In this document: one piece after another, positions 60,278 to 64,000 of the stretch | Layout: each line of letters starts with the position of its first letter | Position numbering within the stretch: the first letter of the stretch is position 1 | Assembly: GCF_001665235.1 (NCBI RefSeq) | Contig: NZ_LZSC01000082.1 | Location: 124,001 to 188,000 of the forward strand | Length of the DNA: 64,000 bases | From: Mycobacterium sp. 1100029.7 | GTDB taxonomy: Bacteria; Actinomycetota; Actinomycetes; Mycobacteriales; Mycobacteriaceae | Direction: 5' to 3' | Translations under genes and position numbers: made by a program | The notes under the pieces: generated by a model | Seen by the model: the letters and a program-made list of their open reading frames with translations, nothing else | Database searches by the model: none | What the model was told of the DNA's origin: nothing

Positions 60278-61435
60278 GTGATTGACTTTGGTGCTTTGCC
60301 CCCGGAGATCAACTCCGCGCGGATGTACGCCGGACCCGGGCCCGGCTCGCTGGCCATGGCCGCGGTCGCCTGGGACAACCTGGCCGCCGAGCTGCACCAG
60401 GCTTCGGCGTCGTACCGTTCCCTGATCTCGAGCCTGACCACCGGCCGCTGGCTCGGCCCGACCTCGCTGCAGATGGCTTCGGCCTTCGGCCCCTACGTGG
60501 CGTGGACGTCCGGCGCCGCCGCCCGCGCCATGGAAGCATCCAGCCACGCGCAGCTGGCCGTCGAGATCTACGAAGCCGCGTTCGCGATGACCGTTCCCCC
60601 GCCGGTGGTCACGGCCAACCGGGTTCAGCTCGCGACGCTGATGTCGACCAACTTCTTCGGCCAGAACTCGGCCGCGATCGCCGCCAACGAAGCCGAGTAC
60701 GGCGAAATGTGGGCCCAGGACGCCGCGGCGATGTACCAGTACGCCGGAAATTCGGTCGCGGTCTGCGATGTCACCCAGTTCAACCCGCCGCCCAAGGTCA
60801 CCGACGACAGCGGCCTGACCGCGCAGAGCGCCGCCGTCGGGCAGGCCAACGCCTCCGCCGCGGTGCAGCACGCCGATCTGGCGAACATCGTCAGCCAGAC
60901 GCCCGCCGCCATGCAGTCGCTGACACAGGGCGGCACCTCCGCCTCCACGGGCACCAGCACCACCACCTCGGACCTGTTGTCGAACCTCGCGACGCAGCTG
61001 CCCAACTACCTGCCGAACTACCTCAACGCCGGGGCTACCCCGCTGTACGGCATGTCGTCGGTGCTGTCGATGGCCCAGACCGCGCAGGGTATGGCCCGGA
61101 CCGCGGCCGAAGGCGCCGCCGCCGCCGCGCAAGGTGCCGCCTCGGGCGCATCGACCGCGGCCTCGTCGGCCGCCAACCTGGGCTCGGGCGTCATGGGCAG
61201 CATCGGCAAGGCGGCCCAGCTGGGCCCGATGTCGGTGCCCTCGGCCTGGACCAGCGTGATCCCCCAGGCGCCGATGGCCGCCACCGCCCTGCCGAACATC
61301 AACCTCGGCAGCAGCTCGATGCCGAACATGCTGGGCGGGCTGCCGATGGCCCGCGGCACCGCACCCCGCACTCCTCCGGTCCCCCGCTACGGGCTCATCC
61401 CCACCGCGATGGCCCGCCCGTTCGCCGCCGGTTAA
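60278..61435 (+). CDS. PPE-family protein (PPE-SVP subgroup) heading a glycan locus
   Basis: A 385-residue protein beginning VIDFGALPPEINSARMYAGP, with PPE at residues 8-10, WLGPTS near 60 (the W-x-G turn) and YEAAFAMTVPP near 100. The C-terminal half is Ala/Ser/Met-rich and contains the SVP motif LGPMSVPSAW. GTG 60278 begins the canonical PPE domain. No PE or Esx gene is adjacent, so its PE partner must be elsewhere. It is followed 24 bp later by the epimerase gene with a strong RBS, so it is probably in the same operon. Confidence 0.88.
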   Translation: MIDFGALPPEINSARMYAGPGPGSLAMAAVAWDNLAAELHQASASYRSLISSLTTGRWLGPTSLQMASAFGPYVAWTSGAAARAMEASSHAQLAVEIYEAAFAMTVPPPVVTANRVQLATLMSTNFFGQNSAAIAANEAEYGEMWAQDAAAMYQYAGNSVAVCDVTQFNPPPKVTDDSGLTAQSAAVGQANASAAVQHADLANIVSQTPAAMQSLTQGGTSASTGTSTTTSDLLSNLATQLPNYLPNYLNAGATPLYGMSSVLSMAQTAQGMARTAAEGAAAAAQGAASGASTAASSAANLGSGVMGSIGKAAQLGPMSVPSAWTSVIPQAPMAATALPNINLGSSSMPNMLGGLPMARGTAPRTPPVPRYGLIPTAMARPFAAG

Positions 61436-61459
61436 ACCCCAGTACGGAAGGAGCGGTAC

Positions 61460-62008
61460 GTGAAGTACACGCCAACGAAGGTCGCCGGTGTGACGATCGT
61501 GGACGTCGAACCGCAGCGCGACCACCGTGGCTTCTCGTCACGTTCGTTCAGCACCAAGGAGTTCGACCGTTACGGCCTGCCCTTCGACGTCGCCCAGACC
61601 GACATCTTGTTCAACTACACCCGGGGCACCGTGCGGGGCCTGCATTACCACGGCGAGGCCAAGCTGGTGCGCTGCACCCGCGGCGCCATCGCCGCCGCCG
61701 TTGTGGACATCCGCCCCGAATCGCAGACGTTCGGCGACCACGTGCTGATCGAGCTGAACGCCGACAACCACCGCGCGCTGTTTCTGCCGCCGTTCGTCGC
61801 TCACGGCTTCCAGACCCTGACCGCCAACACCGAAGTGAACTACCAGACCAGCGGCAACTTGACGGCTGAAGAGCTCGGATTGCGTTGGAACGACCCGGAA
61901 TTCGGAATTGAATGGCCGTTGCCGGTCACCGTCATCTCCGAAGAGGACGCCAGTTGGCCCGCGTACGCACCCGCGCCCGCGCCGGTCAGGAGCGTCGCAT
62001 CATGCTGA
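61460..62008 (+). CDS. RmlC-like cupin (dTDP-4-dehydrorhamnose 3,5-epimerase family)
   Basis: A 182-residue double-stranded beta-helix enzyme with RmlC landmarks: DHRGFSSRSFSTKEF, catalytic His62 in GTVRGLHYH, Lys68 and KLVRCTRGAI, FVAHGFQTL, Tyr128 in EVNYQTS, and the C-terminal WNDPEFGIEWP. The stretch between the catalytic His and KLVR is shorter than in classic RmlC, which inserts a Q-x-PP-x-x-QGK segment. So it may be a sugar 3-epimerase or 3,4-isomerase variant. RBS GGAAGGAG precedes GTG 61460. Confidence 0.82.
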   Translation: MKYTPTKVAGVTIVDVEPQRDHRGFSSRSFSTKEFDRYGLPFDVAQTDILFNYTRGTVRGLHYHGEAKLVRCTRGAIAAAVVDIRPESQTFGDHVLIELNADNHRALFLPPFVAHGFQTLTANTEVNYQTSGNLTAEELGLRWNDPEFGIEWPLPVTVISEEDASWPAYAPAPAPVRSVASC

Positions 62009-62076
62009 GGGGCGCCAGTACCGCGCCGGCTCTGTGGACGATCTACCAGTCATGTGCAACGTAAGGACGCCGCGCC

Positions 62077-63675
62077 ATGATCATGCCGATTGCTCCGGCG
62101 CCGTCTACGACGGCGTTTCGGCCCAACCAGCCTCCCAACCAGCTCCCGTATAAGCGGAAGCCGACGCCGATGATCTCGTTGCCTGGCAACCGGACTCCGG
62201 GTTCGGTCATCGCGGCGCAGGTGACCGCGTCGGGTGCGAAGGTCGCGCGGCGTTGGCAGAACCTGTACGCGGGACGGCTGCGCATCAGCGACTCGGTGAT
62301 CGTCTTCGCATCCGTCGGGCTCGCCCAGTACATGCGGTTCGGCGAATCCCCGGCCCGCACCTCGGCCTACTCGGGTCCGGTCATGACGCTGTTCTCGGTG
62401 CTTTTCGCGACCTTGTGGCTCTCGGCTCTTGCGGTCTTCCAGACGCGCTCCCCGCGCGTCATCGGTACCGGCATCGACGAGTACCGGCGGATCGGCAGTG
62501 CGTCGTTCTGGACGTTCGGCATCATCGCGATGGCCACCCTGCTCGCCAAGGTCGACCTGGCCCGCGGTTATCTGGCGATCGCCCTGCCCGCCGGCACCAT
62601 CGGACTGCTGGCCAGCCGCAGCCTGTGGCGCCGCCACATCGGCACGCTGCGGGCACGCGGCCAGTGCCAGACCAAGGTGCTGGCGATCGGCGACCGGCAG
62701 GCCGTCTCGCACCTCGCCCACGAACTGGCCCGCGTTCCGCGCGCCGGCTGCGTCGTCGTCGGGGTGTGCATCCCGGGCTACGGACCGTCCCGCGGCAACA
62801 CCCTGATGGTGGAAGGCCGCGAGGTCCCCATCCTGGGCGACGAACGGCACGCGCTGACCGCGATCGACCACTGCGGCGCGGACACCGTGGCGGTGACGCG
62901 CACCGAGCACTTCGGTGTCCGTGGCATCCGAGAACTGATGTGGCAGTTGGAAACCAAGGACGTCGACCTGGTGGTCTCGCCCGGCGTGATGGACGTCGCC
63001 GAGGCGCGGCTGACGCTGCAGCTCACCGCCGGGCTGCCGCTGCTGCACGTCGAGAAGCCGCAATACGAAGGCACCCAGCGCTTTCAGAAGCAGGCCTTCG
63101 ACTTCTGCTTCTCCCTGGCGGCCCTGATCGCGACCGCGCCGCTGCTGATCATCGCCGCGATCGCGGTCAAGCTGACCAGCCGGGGCCCGGTTTTCTACCC
63201 GTCCGAGCGCATCGGCATCGACGGAAATCCCTTCACCATGTTGAAGTTCCGCACCATGACCGACGGCGCCGACAAGCAGCTCGACCACCTGCTCGAATTC
63301 AACGAGAGCTCCGGCGGGATGCTCTTCAAGATGCGCAAAGACCCGCGGGTCACGGCCGTGGGCCGGGTCCTGCGCCGGTTCAGCATCGACGAGCTACCCC
63401 AGTTCATCAACGTCCTCAAGGGCGACATGAGCGTGGTCGGGCCGCGGCCGCCGCTGCGCCGCGAGGTCGAGAACTACGCCGGCGACGTCAAGCGGCGCCT
63501 GCTGGTGAAGCCGGGCGTCAGCGGGCTGTGGCAGGTGAGCGGCCGGTCCGATCTATCGTGGGACGAGTCGGTGCGCCTGGACCTGTCCTATGTCGACAAC
63601 TGGTCGATGGCCGGCGACCTGATGATCATTGCCAAGACCGCCAAGGCCGTTCTCACGAGCCACGGCGCATACTAG
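62077..63675 (+). CDS. Polyprenyl-phosphate glycosyl-1-phosphate transferase (WcaJ/CpsE family)
   Basis: A 532-residue membrane enzyme that loads the first sugar phosphate onto a polyprenyl carrier to start exopolysaccharide repeat synthesis. After a Pro-rich tail, four N-terminal transmembrane helices (about 70-190) precede a Rossmann-like region (TKVLAIGDRQAVSHLA), and another membrane segment leads into the catalytic bacterial-sugar-transferase domain: MLKFRTM, RRFSIDELPQFINVLKGDMS, VVGPRP and KPGVSGLWQVSGRSDLSW. The architecture is full-length. It starts 68 bp after the RmlC-like gene. Confidence 0.92.
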   Translation: MIMPIAPAPSTTAFRPNQPPNQLPYKRKPTPMISLPGNRTPGSVIAAQVTASGAKVARRWQNLYAGRLRISDSVIVFASVGLAQYMRFGESPARTSAYSGPVMTLFSVLFATLWLSALAVFQTRSPRVIGTGIDEYRRIGSASFWTFGIIAMATLLAKVDLARGYLAIALPAGTIGLLASRSLWRRHIGTLRARGQCQTKVLAIGDRQAVSHLAHELARVPRAGCVVVGVCIPGYGPSRGNTLMVEGREVPILGDERHALTAIDHCGADTVAVTRTEHFGVRGIRELMWQLETKDVDLVVSPGVMDVAEARLTLQLTAGLPLLHVEKPQYEGTQRFQKQAFDFCFSLAALIATAPLLIIAAIAVKLTSRGPVFYPSERIGIDGNPFTMLKFRTMTDGADKQLDHLLEFNESSGGMLFKMRKDPRVTAVGRVLRRFSIDELPQFINVLKGDMSVVGPRPPLRREVENYAGDVKRRLLVKPGVSGLWQVSGRSDLSWDESVRLDLSYVDNWSMAGDLMIIAKTAKAVLTSHGAY

Positions 63676-63681
63676 GGAGTC

Positions 63682-64000
63682 ATGACGGAGCCGACGGCAC
63701 CTGGTGCGGTCGTAGGATCGGTGCCGCTTAGGCGGATGGCTCACGCGTTCTCCATCCAGTTGATCTGCCGCGCACTGGGCATGGTGGCCTCGGTGGTGTC
63801 GGTGGCGATGACGGCCCGCTATCTGGGACCGGGGCGCTACGGCATGCTCTCGATCGCGTTGCTGTTCATCGCGATGTGGAACAGCCTGGCCGACCTCGGC
63901 ATCGCCACCGTGATCGTGCGCCGCGTGACTTCGGGTCGCGGCGACCTGGAACGGCTGGTACGCGTCAATAGCGGCCTGGCCCTGGTGTACTGCGTTCCCC
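63682..64000 (+). CDS. Oligosaccharide flippase (Wzx-like), N-terminal part
   Basis: ATG 63682 follows the transferase by 6 bp. The visible 106 codons read LRRMAHAFSIQLICRALGMV, then SVVSVAMTARYLGPGRYGML and ALLFIAMWNSLADLGIATVI, the start of the MATE/PST polysaccharide flippase family (two membrane helices and the R-Y-L-G-P motif). It would translocate lipid-linked sugar repeats across the membrane. The gene continues beyond the window. Confidence 0.78.
   Translation, partial: MTEPTAPGAVVGSVPLRRMAHAFSIQLICRALGMVASVVSVAMTARYLGPGRYGMLSIALLFIAMWNSLADLGIATVIVRRVTSGRGDLERLVRVNSGLALVYCVP

Overview
The window is a GC-rich mycobacterial chromosome segment. A PE/PPE pair sits beside a WXG100 pair of the Mtb9.9/QILSS type. 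Lipoproteins, RpfB, Mfd-MazG, and gene order that follows M. tuberculosis H37Rv roughly from Rv1061 down to Rv1007 (in reverse orientation) all point to a slow-growing, non-tuberculous Mycobacterium. Species is not assigned. No phage, insertion sequence or CRISPR array was seen.

Layout. 1-9011 (mostly minus strand): class II glutamine amidotransferase, SRPBCC protein, FadD14-type acyl-CoA ligase, Rv1057-type beta-propeller, DUF427 and DUF6295-like proteins, dienelactone hydrolase, phytase-like lipoprotein and a membrane protein. 9109-14185 (plus): methyltransferase, DUF732 secreted protein, tRNA-Leu (minus), then PE-PPE-Esx-Esx closed by a strong terminator. 14278-25014 (plus): two-component system TrcRS followed by a potassium locus, kdpFABC plus kdpDE. 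The kdpD/kdpE junction is a MIRU-like micro-ORF. 25133-34569 (minus): housekeeping genes mfd, mazG, lpqU, eno, ftsB-like, DUF501 and ppx2. 34688-41059 (mostly plus): lysA-like decarboxylase, tetR (minus), tRNA-Gln, glmU, prs, arsC-like, lpqT and a decayed DUF6883/DUF4926 pair. 41061-46629: a giant cyclase/ATPase/LuxR regulator, a P450 and an SDR. 46772-55695: rplY, pth, Pks16-type ligase (minus), the tatD-rpfB-ksgA-ispE group (minus) and metG. 55753-64000: PAS protein, BcsB-like membrane protein, two paralogous TetR regulators, then a PPE gene that opens a plus-strand glycan locus (RmlC-like epimerase, polyprenyl-phosphate sugar transferase, flippase) running off the end.

How the genes work together. 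The kdp block is a complete high-affinity K+ uptake pump plus its sensor and regulator. GlmU and Prs make activated sugar and PRPP precursors. RpfB, KsgA and IspE link resuscitation, ribosome maturation and isoprenoid supply. The right-hand end looks like a Wzx-type surface polysaccharide pathway whose first gene is a PPE protein. That is the most unusual system here, together with a Cys-containing KdpC insertion, a tRNA-Leu without a long variable arm, and several small coupled ORFs. Comparisons with H37Rv are from memory of that genome; no search was run.
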